Assembly (NCBI GenBank): GCA_958450325.1 | Contig: OY288253.1 | Span: 65,155,612 to 65,219,611 of the forward strand | Direction: 5' to 3' | DNA: 64,000 bases | Source: Agrostemma githago | Taxonomy: Eukaryota > Streptophyta > Magnoliopsida > Caryophyllales > Caryophyllaceae | Part shown: in pieces, positions 33,001 to 43,700 of the stretch | Layout: every line of letters starts with the position of its first letter | Numbering within the stretch: the first letter of the stretch is position 1 | Notes under the pieces: generated by a model | Told to the model about the DNA's origin: nothing | Seen by the model: the letters and a program-made list of their open reading frames with translations, nothing else | Database searches by the model: none | Made by a program: the position numbers and the translations under genes

Positions 33001-33899
33001 TATTATTCTAATGATTATATCTTTTGTTTGTATCGATAATGGCTGTTTTGGGTTATGAAATAAGGACAAGTGTACGGGTAGAGTAATACAGTCTAAGGTA
33101 TACGTTTTTGCCATCAACTATAAAGCTGGTGTGTCTATGTTGAGACACATTGGTCGTTGAACTGAGCATGGTTTGTGTTCAGGAGTGTGTATATTTTGAC
33201 CTTAAACTTAGATATCGCATCGTGTAAGTCGCCGTCGGGTTGAACTGGATTACGGTTGGTGTCCAGGAGGGGTGTACATTACTTAAGCCAGGACCTCGCT
33301 GCACGCAGTCCTGTTATAGTTGAGTTGCCTAGTTAGAGACCGAAGTCTAATTGGTTTTGACTAAGTTCTCGAAGCTAGTTTGAGTATTATCCTAGTGAGA
33401 GTCTATTCCGTTGCACTGATTGATTTCCATAACGCCATTTTTGAATATTATTATTATCGATTGATATTGACTTGCAGGTTTGCAAATGCTTTAAGTTTTG
33501 CTGAAAACTTATTTTTATTATATCATTTTAATGTTTTCTCATTTTAATTATTTTGATATAATAATACTATTATTTTTCCATATGATATAATATGGCTGGG
33601 AGAACGTCCGAGTTACTCCCCACTGACGTGGCTGTTATGTTTATAACATGACAGGTATTTGCTGCTGGGTTTTGGGTGTGAGCTAGCGAGTAGCGTGGAT
33701 CCTACTCTTTCTTCATTTATGTAATTTATGGATTTGTATAAACCGTTTGGTGAATTTTTCTCTTTAGCCCTTTTGTAAAAAGAGACCTTTGTATTGACTT
33801 ATCATTTCTTTTAATAAGATATAGTTTGTCAGTGTGTTTTAATCCCAACTCTACAGTGTTTCCGCCACTGTATTGCGTTAGAATTTCTAGGGGATTACA
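30048..33899 (+). mobile_element. Solo LTR, 3.85 kb
   Basis: It begins TGTAACACCCCTG and ends GGGGATTACA, with perfect AAGTG duplications at 30043-30047 and 33900-33904. There is no PBS, PPT or internal coding region, so this is a single LTR left after LTR-LTR recombination. The TGTAACACCCC start is common in chromovirus-type Ty3/gypsy LTRs in plants; the length is at the high end. A long C/T-rich tract with many CTGCTG and TTCTTC runs occupies 30640-31700. The ORFs there (rich in Ser, Leu, Phe, Cys on +) are a by-product of composition. The orientation is inferred from the end sequences only. Confidence 0.85.
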
Positions 33900-34067
33900 A
33901 AGTGAGTGACAACTACCCCATGGTCCCCATTATTGAAGAAGGTCATGACCTCCCTCAAGAAAGGTCATCCCTTGACCCCCTTCTCCCTTGGTCATGTTAA
34001 TCTTTCATATAATTAGTAATTAGGATGACCTTGAGGGTCATGACCTTCCCATCCACCTTAGACCATG

Positions 34068-34802
34068 ATTAATGGAGGTGGAAAAGAAGATGGAGGTGGA
34101 GGGTGAAAGGTATATTAATTAATAATAAAATATTTGGACCTAAACTCATTTTGTTTAACTTTTGGTCCAAATAGAACCTCTTCCACCTTATTGTCCACCT
34201 AACACTTGTCATGTTTTAATTGGTTTTTATTTTTTGTATTTGTTATAAACTTTGAAATGAATATATTTGAAAACATGTTTATTAAAATAAAATAAAAAAT
34301 TCACCAATATTCATATTTTTTCATGCTCTATAAATAGACACCAAATTTGACATACTTTTACTCCAATTTTTTTTTTTTCATTTTCTCCCTTATTAATTAC
34401 TCACTTTTATCTTCAAAAAAACTCAAAATATGGATAATTTTTTAAAAAAATTTGTTAGACTCTCAAGATAATCCCAATGCTACTTATATATTTGTCTCGT
34501 TTTCTATAAAAATAATAAAAATGTAAATTCGTAAAAAGTAAAAAGTAATTTTTCCATTAACGTAAATATAACTAACTTCGTAAAATAAATATTAATAGTT
34601 CAATAAAATGATTTTTAAAATTTAGATGAGAAAAATAATAAAAAATAATATTAAGACCATGGTGAAAGGAGGTGTGAATAAAGGTAGAAAAGTTAGTGTA
34701 GGTTTTGTAGGTTAGGTTGTAAATAAATAAGAATATAATATTGGTGAGACCTTGGTGAAGACCACCAAGGGATAAACATGGTCTTACTTGGGGATGGTCT
34801 AA
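34068..34802. mobile_element. Tourist-like MITE
   Basis: It starts TTAGACCATG and ends CATGGTCTTACTTGGGGATG then GTCTAA; the TTAGACCAT ends are inverted copies. TTA/TAA at the ends fits PIF/Harbinger-related MITEs. The AT-rich interior has no ORF. The neighbouring 33905-34067 holds repeated GGTCATGACC motifs from another MITE-like sequence. Confidence 0.5.
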
Positions 34803-35090
34803 GTGGGTGAAAGTAATATAAAAACTTAATGAAGATAATGGGCAATTGACCTAGTTAAGTTAGTGGGTCTATGCATGTCCACTCATATGTGAGTGCATGG
34901 CAAAACCAAAGCAAAATAACTGTATAGATGAAAGCCTTCCACGTCAAAAAGGGATGAGAAGGAGTAGTTAGTGAAGATAGGATCACCAAAAAGGCAAAAA
35001 TACAATGGACCAAAAGGGAGCACACACCCCGGTACCTCGGGATTACACACGGGTAATGACGGAACCGTACGTGCAAACCCATTCACTTTA
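34803..35090. other. Unassigned DNA between the MITE and the Tat element
   Basis: No gene seen. It ends with TCAAT, the target duplication of the Tat element. Confidence 0.6.
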
Positions 35091-35095
35091 TCAAT

Positions 35096-35516
35096 TGTTT
35101 GGGTGTCAAACAATCGAAGGCCTCCCGCCGGATATGGCCGGCGATCTTCCTCTCCCTCCTGGTATGCCCTGAACTCCGGACCTGCACAGGGAGCAAACAA
35201 GGACCTCGGAGGGATTCCGAGGTTGCCTCTCCAACGCTCAAGTCAGTGGTGTGGATTGGGGGTAGAGGTCAGATTATGGAGGATATTACTTAGCTTTTTT
35301 AGAGAGGTGATATGTCGTATGTCTGTGATCCCCCTTTGAGGTGGATGTCTTCCGGGTATTTATAGGATTCGGGACATGGAGGTCGGCCGGCGGACCCTAA
35401 ACCAGATCGAAGACCTTCCTCCGACTGGAGGGGGCCGGTGGGCCTTAGCTCGCGGGGTGACGATCAGTCATGATGCCGCCGGCTACCGACCATGCCTGTG
35501 GTGCCGACCCCCGTCA
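35096..35516 (-). repeat. 3' LTR of the Tat element
   Basis: 421 bp; plus-strand ends TGTTTGGGTG and CCCCCGTCA. TATAAATA on the minus strand at 35357-35364. The same LTR type, diverged, is found at 55613-56108. Confidence 0.95.
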
Positions 35517-35532
35517 ATTGCCCCTCACTGGA
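35517..35532 (-). promoter_or_regulatory. Polypurine tract of the Tat element
   Basis: On the minus strand CCAGTGAGGGGCAAT directly precedes the LTR start TGACGGGGG. Confidence 0.75.
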
Positions 35533-35735
35533 TGTCCGCCCGGGGTCACCGTGGGCCGCTTTCAGTGAATAGTTCCTGGGCGAGGTGCTGCAGGGTCGAT
35601 CTCGCTTTGCGCGCAATTCGTTCGCCTTCCCTACTAGTCTAGGTTGTGTGTAGAGGTAATGATGGCTTTTGGTTTCCCTAGGTTGCTTTGGTAGTTGCAT
35701 GCATTTAATGGTGTGCATGCATGGCTTTGCTCCCC

Positions 35736-35743
35736 TATATAAG
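35736..35743 (+). promoter_or_regulatory. TATA box for the first opposite-strand ORF
   Basis: TATATAAG in a GC-rich setting, about 75 bp upstream of the ATG at 35813, the spacing of an ordinary plant promoter. It faces against the retrotransposon's own transcription. Confidence 0.55.
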
Positions 35744-35812
35744 ATCCTCCTTCTTTGCCATTTTTGGCATCAATTTTCTATCCCTATTCAAGTAATCCAC
35801 TTTAACTTACTC

Positions 35813-36334
35813 ATGTCGTCCTCTTCTGGCAGCAATTCCCCATCCTCCGCCGTGGTGCATCCGAGTAGCCCTGTCCGGCGCAGGAAACGCTCCCCCTCCC
35901 CTGAGACTTCGAATAATAAGTATGGGCGCTGGATTTCTCGAGGGCCTCCGTACCGCCCACCGGCGCCTGATGAAGCTGCCCCTCCTGCTCCCCCTCCTAC
36001 TGCGGGGCCTGCCGGGCGTTCTCCCAGTGGCGGTAGTGGTCGTCGTCGCCGGCGTGCTAGGGTGCACTTTGGCGTCTCAGAGCCGGACATTGATCCGGAT
36101 TGTCCATCATCGGCTGACCCCTCCGGCTCCTCTTTTTCGAGCAGCCGCTCGTCTGGGCCGTCATGGATGGGTGGTCCCCTCTGTCCTAGTGATTCGTCGG
36201 ACGAGATGGCGGAGGGTTTCGACATCCCTCGTGGGATTCGCGCTCCCCCTCCTTCTCCTGCCTCCTCCTCTTCTCCTGCTACCTCGGCTTCCTCCCTTCC
36301 TGACGAGGACACCGAGGGGGAGGATATGGAGTGA
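35813..36334 (+). CDS. Opposite-strand ORF 1 of the Tat element, 173 aa, unknown
   Basis: It runs from ATG to TGA without a break. The product is rich in Ser, Pro, Ala and Arg: a Ser-rich N-terminus with RRRKRSPSPET, a Pro/Ala stretch (PPAPDEAAPPAPPPTAG), GSGRRRRRARVHFGV, then an acidic and Ser/Pro-rich C-terminus ending DEDTEGEDME. Two basic clusters could be nuclear localisation signals. I recognise no domain. A TATA box lies about 75 bp upstream. The minus frame over the same bases is also open (35788-36312), a common effect of GC-rich, low-complexity DNA, so coding is likely but not proven. The start used here is chosen for the TATA distance; an upstream in-frame Met at 35669 would place the TATA inside the ORF. 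Confidence 0.5.
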   Translation: MSSSSGSNSPSSAVVHPSSPVRRRKRSPSPETSNNKYGRWISRGPPYRPPAPDEAAPPAPPPTAGPAGRSPSGGSGRRRRRARVHFGVSEPDIDPDCPSSADPSGSSFSSSRSSGPSWMGGPLCPSDSSDEMAEGFDIPRGIRAPPPSPASSSSPATSASSLPDEDTEGEDME

Positions 36335-36782
36335 GGTTCCTTGGGCGGTATGGGTCTGGAAGGTACCTCGTTTTGCCGGTTGAGGTTAGTAGGTGGGAAA
36401 GGCGGTATACTCGGCGGCGTGGCTATGTTAGCGGTGCTTCGCCGGCGGTCTCCGGCTTTTGTCTTGTTGCTCTTCCTTGTTTTTAGGTAGTCTTTTCTCG
36501 GTCGGTTTGTGTAATTTTGTTGGTTGCCGACCCTTCCTTTCGTCGATGTTGTATTATCCGGATGCCGGTTCCCTTATCCTGTGTATGATAAGGTGTCCGG
36601 ATGTATGCTGGCTTTGTTTACTGAATGTGAATTCTCGTGCTTTGTGCCCCAAGTCACGCTTTTCCACTTGCCTGTTCCTTTTTCTTGTGTTCTCTTTTCG
36701 TATTCTGCATTTTTGTGTTGCATTAAATGCCACTTGCTCTTTGTCAGTTAATTCGGTGGGTGGCCCTAGGAGGCCTCCTTCA

Positions 36783-36790
36783 TATAAATA
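36783..36790 (+). promoter_or_regulatory. TATA box for the second opposite-strand ORF
   Basis: TATAAATA followed by GGGGCTCCCCCCC, about 190 bp upstream of the ATG at 36978. The sequence AATAGGGGCTCCCCCCCT recurs at about 40603-40620 without the TATA. Confidence 0.6.
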
Positions 36791-36977
36791 GGGGCTCCCC
36801 CCCTCATTTGCCCCTCATTTGCAATTTCAACCTCTCACTAAGTGCAACGCAAACTACTCATTTTTCTTTCGTTTCTGACCTAGTCGCCGTCTCCTGCCGC
36901 GGGAGCTCTATTTTTGCCGGCTCCTCTAGGTTAGTTTTCTGTCTCTTGTCTTTTGTTTATTCCTTTGCTCTCGCATC

Positions 36978-39318
36978 ATGTCCACCCGTTCCCGGCAAGT
37001 TCGCTTTGGGGTAGGGGGCGATGAGGGGATGTCGGAGCGTGACGGGACCCAGGGTAGTGGGTCCGTTGAAGGGGCCGGCGATGCCTCGTCTGGGGAATAT
37101 GTAGAAGAGGTGGGGTCCGTTTATGCGGAGCCCCTCCGGGCTTTGCGCATTTCTGCCGGTGGGACTTTGACTCTTGCGAGGGGTGGTGGAGGGTTGCCGT
37201 CATCCGGCGCTTTTGGGGGAGATGTTGTTGTTGGCAGCTCTATGGTCTTGCGCCGCCGTCTTCAAAAAGGGGGTCCTTGTTTGGGGGAGTCTTCAGAGGC
37301 GGGGGCGCCTTCTCCCCGTCGTTCGGCCTCTGTTTCTGGGCCGGTGGAGCCGGACACGGAGGGTGTTGACAGCAACCGTCATCCTCTCCTTCATGCCAAT
37401 ACTTTGATCGATGAGGGTTGGCGTCAGAAGGTCCTTGATGTCGGTGGTCTTGATGCTACCAAAGAACTCTATCCTCTCGGGGAGGGTTACGAATACTTAT
37501 TGCCGGACCCGGGCCAGTCCATTTGTTCTCCTCCAGAGGGATGTGTGGGAGTATATATCTGTAGAATCCTTGAAGTTCGACCTCCGTTTTCCCTTTGATC
37601 CCTTTGTGGAGGCGGTGTTTTGTCGTATGAGGTTGGCGTTGGGTCAGCTGACTCCCCAATCCTTTCGTGCCATCATTTCATTCTGCTGGGTGTGCCGGTT
37701 TAGGAAGTGGAGGCCTTCGGTGGAAGCGTTTAGGTTCATGGTGCGTCTTAAGGCGTCGCCGTCTTCTTACTGGGCCCTTGGCCGGCGAGGCAAGTATGTC
37801 ACTTCTTATCCTATTCTTTCGAATTGTCACAAGTGGAAAGGTGATTTCCTGTATGTGCGTTCGGATAAGCCCTGGGCTGTCCCCCGATTTTTCCAGTCGG
37901 ATGTTCGTGTTAATCTGGAGAGTGATAAGGAGATGGGGGGTTGTTTGGACTTGAGGGAATCCGTCTTGAGGCAGTCGGATAGGGTTGTTGTCGGCGCCTT
38001 TCCTGCCGTTACGAAGTGGTTTGGCAAGGAGAGGGTGGTCGTTCCTTCAATATGGCTACCTCACTACGATCTGATTACGAGGAATGATTTTCTGGAACGG
38101 GTGGGCATGAGCGTCCCTGTCGCCGGCCCAGGTATCTGGCGACCTACTTATTCACTTGTTTTGTCCACCTTTCTTGATAGTTCTCAGGCCCTCAATCCTT
38201 TGCCCATTTTCCTGCCTAATTGTGTAGATAACAGGTCGGCGGTCACTTGGACGCCTGAGGAGATCGACTCACTAGGGTTGGATCCTTCCCTCCGCCCTCT
38301 TACGACTACGCCGCCACCTCCCTCATTGGACCGGCTAACCATCATGACCTATCAGAAGTCGAGGCTTTCTAGGCTGAGGAGGGCGGCGCCGGCGTTCGGT
38401 GGAGCCCCTCCTCCTAAGAGGCAGGCCTTGGGCCCCTCTTCTGCTGACCCTGAGGGGGCCATGAGTGTGGCCGGCGTGCGGGTTGATGTCGGGGATTCCG
38501 AGGTTGTCACTTCCCCAAGGACTACGGGTTCGCCGGCAGTCACTATTGCGGCTCTTCCTGAACAAGGGGTGGTTGCTGAACCATCCTCCGGATTCAGGGA
38601 GGCGGCCGCCTGTCTGGAAGCTTCTCAGGACCGGGAAACTATGCGCGATGTTGCCGCCGCCGTGGATGCGCCTCTCCCCTCCTTGTCTGATCTTTCTTTT
38701 TACAGGATGTTGGAGGGAGACGTTTCGCCCGTTGACCGGATTCAAACTCTTGCCCAGTTGGATACCATTTATCGTGGCCTGGGGGAGGATTTGTCTAGGG
38801 TTGTCCAGGCCAGTATCAAGATCAAGAAGGCGGCGGAGGAGGGCGCGAAGTTGATGTCTCGCCTGCAGGAGGCAGAGTTGAAGCTGGAATCGGAGAAGCA
38901 GCTAAGGTCGGCGACTGAGATGGAGCTGGAATCGGAGAAGCAGCTAAGGTCAGCGGCTGAGACGAAGCTGGAATCGGAGAAGCGGCTAAGGCTGGAAGCT
39001 GAGGAAAAGGAGGTGACCGGTCGCGAGGAATTGGAAGCTCTCCGGGGGGTTCATTCCTCCTGTGAGTCAAAGCTGGCAGCCGCTGAGCAAGAGTTGGAGA
39101 AGAAGTCTGGGGAGATCGCCAACTTGGCGAAGGAAGGGGACGCAGCTTTTCTTGAGGGAATGAAGACCGTTGTTGACTTGACGTCAAAAGCCCTTCTTGA
39201 GTACGATCCGGGTTTCGACTTCGATCGGTACAATCCGATATATCAGCGTCTTCAAGCGGATGAGGAAGAACGTGAGGGTGGGGCGCCGGTGGCGGAATCT
39301 CATACCTCTCCTAAATAG
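36978..39318 (+). pseudogene. Opposite-strand ORF 2: 'putative gypsy type transposon' (PF04195-like) protein, one frameshift
   Basis: The ATG at 36978 opens a frame to about 37566, with LIDEGWRQKVLDVGGLDATK and YEYLLPDPGQSICSPPEG. The homologous reading then moves to the frame that ends at 39318, beginning VESLKFDLRFPFDPFVEAVF and going on with RMRLALGQLTPQSFRAIISF. This is the pattern of the plant family called 'putative gypsy type transposon' (PF04195), found as an extra ORF in Tat elements. A single-base indel near 37560 explains the break. Together they would make about 780 aa. The C-terminal third is a long coiled coil with three repeats around LESEKQLRSA (38880-39010). The function of the family is unknown. 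A TATA box upstream suggests its own promoter, opposite to the element. Confidence 0.8.
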
Positions 39319-39744
39319 GAACTCGGGCCGTCGTCCTCCTGTGCCTCATATACCCTCAGGGAGGGAGAGGAGGGGGCGGCAGATGAGCCGGCAGATACTG
39401 CTAACTCCTCAGCCCCCTCTTGAGGCTTTTTGTGGATCTCCTCGCACCTACCCTTTTGAGGTTCAGGCATAGGCTTGCCCTCCATGCTTCCTTGTTTCTC
39501 CTTTTTGTTGTTTGTAGGTGGCGCTTGATCCTTTGGGGACGGCTGCCGATTTTTAAACAATCGTAGCCTTATTTTGACTCCTTATTGTAACAAACGTCTG
39601 GCGCTTCTGACGCCTTTGTCTTTTGGATTGCTCATTATGTTTTCTGTTTCATTCTTGGATTGCTAATTTGCCTGTTTACCCTTATGCCGGCTTATGTCTC
39701 CCACTTTGGAGGTTTGCCCTCCATGCTTTATCCTCTGCATTCCT

Positions 39745-40567
39745 TATGTCCCCACACTTTGGGTGGGGGAGATTTGGTCGGTAGGCCGGCTGTGGTCAGG
39801 CCACAGTCGATTCCCAACTTATGCCCCCACACTTTGGGTGGGGGAGATTTGGTCGGTAGGCCGGCTGTGGTCAGGCCACAGTCGGTTCCCGACTTATGCC
39901 CCCACACTTTGGGTGGGGGAGATTTGGTCAGTAGGCCGGCTGTGGTCAGGCCACAGTCGGTTCCCGACTTATGCCCCCACACTTAGGGTGGGGGAGATTT
40001 GGTCAGTAGGCCGGCTGTGGTCAGGCCACAGTCGGTTCCCGACTTATGCCCCCAAACTTTGGGTGGGGGAGATTTGGTCGGTAGGCCGGCTGTGGTCAGG
40101 CCACAGTCGGTTCCTGACTTATGCTCCCACACTGGGTGGGGGAGATTTGGTCGGTAGGCCGGCTGTGGTCAGGCCACAGTCGGTTCCCGACTTATGCCCC
40201 CACACTTTGGGTGGGGGAGATTTGGTCGGTAGGCCGGCTGTGGTCAGGCCACAGTCGGTTCCCGACTTACGCCCCCACACTTTGGGTGGGGGAGATTTGG
40301 TCGGTAGGCCGGCTGTGGTCAGGCCACAGTCGGTTCCCGACTTACGCCCCCACACTTTGGGTGGGGGAGATTTGGTCGGTAGGCCAGCTGTGGTCAGGCC
40401 ACAGTCGGTTCCCGACTTATGCCCCCACACTTTGGGTGGGGGAGATTTGGTCGGTAGGCCGGCTGTGGTCAGGCCACAGTCGGTTCCCAACTTATGCCCC
40501 CACACTTTGGGTGGGGGAGATTTGGTCGGTAGGCCGGCTGTGGTCAGGCCACAGTCGGTTCCCGACT
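39745..40567. repeat. 75-bp tandem array, 11 units
   Basis: The unit contains CCCCCACACTTTGGGTGGGG, GGTCGGTAGGCCGG and CTGTGGTCAGGCCACAG. The last is a perfect 6-bp-stem hairpin; CCCCAC...GTGGGG forms another. Units are nearly identical; one (about 40121-40190) lacks a few bases. As 75 is divisible by three, several frames stay open across it and yield false proteins. It lies just after the end of pol, in the element's 3' region, where Tat/Ogre elements are known to breed satellite repeats. Confidence 0.95.
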
Positions 40568-40781
40568 TTTGGTGGGGGGTCCATTCTTGATGATAGGCGA
40601 ATAGGGGCTCCCCCCCTTATTGCCCCCTGCTTGCTGGTCGAGAACATAGTGAACGGGGAGCAAGTAGATTTAGCAAACAGAGCCTTCCTTATTAAAAATT
40701 TTTACAAGTTTCTGGTGGCAGGGTCGTCGACAGGTCCGATGGTACCCTGCCGAAGTTCAGTACAATGTTTCGTCTGCTAGT

Positions 40782-43700
40782 TCAGACGTAGTACCTCATG
40801 ACGGTGTCGGCGTTCCAGTGTGACGGTAAGTCCCGTCCCTCTCCGTCTTTCAGCTTATATGTACTTGGTCCTAGGACCTTAGTGACCTCATATGGTCCTT
40901 CCCAGTTGGCGCTAAGTTTTCCGTGTTCGTTTGCCTTGCCGACTGCCGCGGATTTCCTCAGGACTAGGTCACCCACCTGGAACATTCGGTGGTTTACCCT
41001 CCGGTTATAGGCCTTTCTCATGCGCTGTTGATATGCCACCAGGTTTACGCGTGCCTCCTCCCTGGTTTCCTCTACCAGATCCAGGGCTTCCTCCATGGCC
41101 GCCTCATTCCTGTCGCTCTCATAATATTTGCTACGGGCGGAGGGAATGCGCGCTTCTATGGGGAGGAGGGCTTCTGCCCCATATACTAGGCCGAACGGCG
41201 AGTGTCCTGTTGCCGCTTTCTGCGTCGTTCTTAGAGACCAGAGGACACTTGGTAACTCATCTGCCCATCTTCCTTTGAGGTCTTCCAGCATCTTTCTCAG
41301 TCCGTTGAGGATTTGCTTGTTGGCCGCCTCGGCTTGGCCGTTGGTCTGCGGATGGCAGACGGCTGAGTATGCCACGGCAGTTCCAAATCCCCCTAGCCAT
41401 TCTCTTAGTGGAGGGTTATCGAATTGCCGGCCATGATCAAAGACCAATACCTTGGGTACGCCGAATCGGGTTATGACGTTTCGCCATATCACTTTGCGCA
41501 CGGCCGGTTCTGTGATATTAGGAACGGCTTCTGCTTCTATCCATTTTGAGAAGTAATCCACTGCCACTATTACGAACTTCCTGTTCCCGGTTGCTGCAGG
41601 AAAGGGTCCTAGTATATCCATCCCCCATTGAGCGAAGGGGATAGGGCTCAGGATGGGCTGTAGATCCCTGGCCGGCGCGTGGATCACCGGTGAGTGGATT
41701 TGGCAATTTCTACATTTTTTAGTCAGTTCTCGGGCGTCATGTATGGCGGTTGGCCAGTAGTAGCCCGCTCTGACCGCTTTATGTGCCAGGTTTCTGCCCC
41801 CTATATGGTGTCCGCACATCCCTGAGTGGATGTCGTCCAGTACTTCTGCCGCCTCTTCTGGTTTCAGGCATCTTAGTATTGGAGCAGCGGTTCCTCTCTT
41901 GTAGAGTTGTCCGTCCAATATCATGTATCTTGAGGCTATTGTGGGCATTCGTTTAGCTGTGGCGGGGTCCCTTGGCAGTTGTTTGCTTAGGATATACTCA
42001 ATGATGGGTGTCCGCCAATCATCATCGCTTTCGCGTTCTATGTTGAGGATGTCGTCTTGACCGTCTTTGGTCGCTGCGATGGTTTTTTCTTGTCGAACGT
42101 CTACCCAGACCGAGCGCCTAATATCCTGTAAGCTCGAGCTTGCGAGTTTTGACAATGCGTCCGCCCGGTTATTCTGTGACCTGGGCACTTGCTTGATCTC
42201 GTATGATTGGAGTTGGGATAGCTCTTCTTTTACTTTCTTTAGGTAGAGCGCCATCGAGGGCTCTCTGGCTTCGTACTCTCCGTTGATCTGGTTTACCACC
42301 AGTTGTGAGTCAGTTGATAGTACGATTCGTTTGGCTCCGGCTGCTCGGGCCAGGTGGATGCCAGCTAAGACAGCCTCGTATTCGGCTTCATTGTTTGATG
42401 CCTGAAAAGCGAACCTTAGTGCGTGTTCGAATTCTTCGCCGTCGGGGCTTGTTAAGACGACACCGGCTCCGGAACCGTTGCTGGTGGACGAACCATCAGT
42501 GAAGGCCTCCCATGCCTCTGATGGTGGGTCGTCATCTTCCGAGTGGGAACATTCGGCTATGAAGTCTGCCAGTGCTTGGGCTTTTATCGCCGTCCTCGAC
42601 TGGTAGGTGATCCCTAGGCCGCTCAGTTCCACGGCCCATTTTAGCATTCTTCCCGATTTTTCGAATTTTTCCAGCGCCTTTTCGAGAGGCATGTTCGTGA
42701 GGACGGTTACCGGGTGTGCGTCGAAGTAGGGGCGTAACTTTCGGGCGGCCACGACTATGGCGTATGCCGCCTTCTCCACCATGGGATAATTTTTCTCTGC
42801 TGGGCCCAGCGCGTGACTGATGAAGTACACCGGCTGCTGGGCCTTCTCCTCTTCCCTGAGGATGACGGCGCTGACTGTGACATTGGTGACAGCTATGTAG
42901 ACGTACAACTTTTCGCCCTCGATTGGTCGCGCCAGCGTCGGTAGGGTTTTTAAGTGCTCTTTCAAGTTAGCGAACGCCGTCTTTTGCTCCTCCCCCCACT
43001 TGAAGTGCTTGTTGCCTTTGAGGACTCCGAAGAAAGGGGTGGATTTATCTGCCGCCCTTGAGATGAAACGGGCGAGGGCGGCCATTCTTCCCGTGAGCCT
43101 CTGTATATCTTTGATAGTTCTTGGCTCCGGTAGGTCCTGAATGGCCTGGACCTTTTCCGGGTTGGCGTCTATTCCTCTGGCGCTTACTAGGAAGCCTAAG
43201 AACTTTCCGGATCTTACTCCAAATGTACACTTCTGAGGGTTCAGCTTCATCTTGTATTTCCTTAGTGATTGGAATGTCTCTCTTAGGTCGTCGAGATGCT
43301 CGCCGTCTGTTTTGCTTTTTACGATCGCATCGTCCACGTATATCTCCATGTTTCTGCCTCTCTGACCTTTGAAGATTTTGTTTACCAGTCTTTGGTAGGT
43401 GGCACCCGCGTTTTTTAGTCCGAAAGGCATCATTTTATACATGAATGTCCCGGCGCTGGTAATGAATGCGCACTTGACCCTGTCTGGTTCCCACAAGAAG
43501 ACTTGATGGTATCCGGAGAAGGCATCCAGAAAACTTAGCATGGTATGTCCGCTGGTGGCGTCAACTAGTTGGTCGATCCTTGGGAGAGGGTAGCAGTCTT
43601 TTGGGCATGCTTTGTTCAGGTTGGTGAAGTCGACACACATTCGCCAGGCGCCCGATGACTTTTTTACCATCACCACGTTTGTCAGCCACTCGGGGTAGTT

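Noticed and set aside
39745..40567. Regular repeats resembling a CRISPR array
   Set aside because: Units are contiguous with no unique spacers, and the context is a plant retrotransposon.
39694..40590. Long ORFs (up to about 300 codons on +, 128 on -) across the 75-bp array
   Set aside because: The unit length is a multiple of three, so any frame without a stop in one unit stays open. The repeated 25-residue blocks have no independent support.
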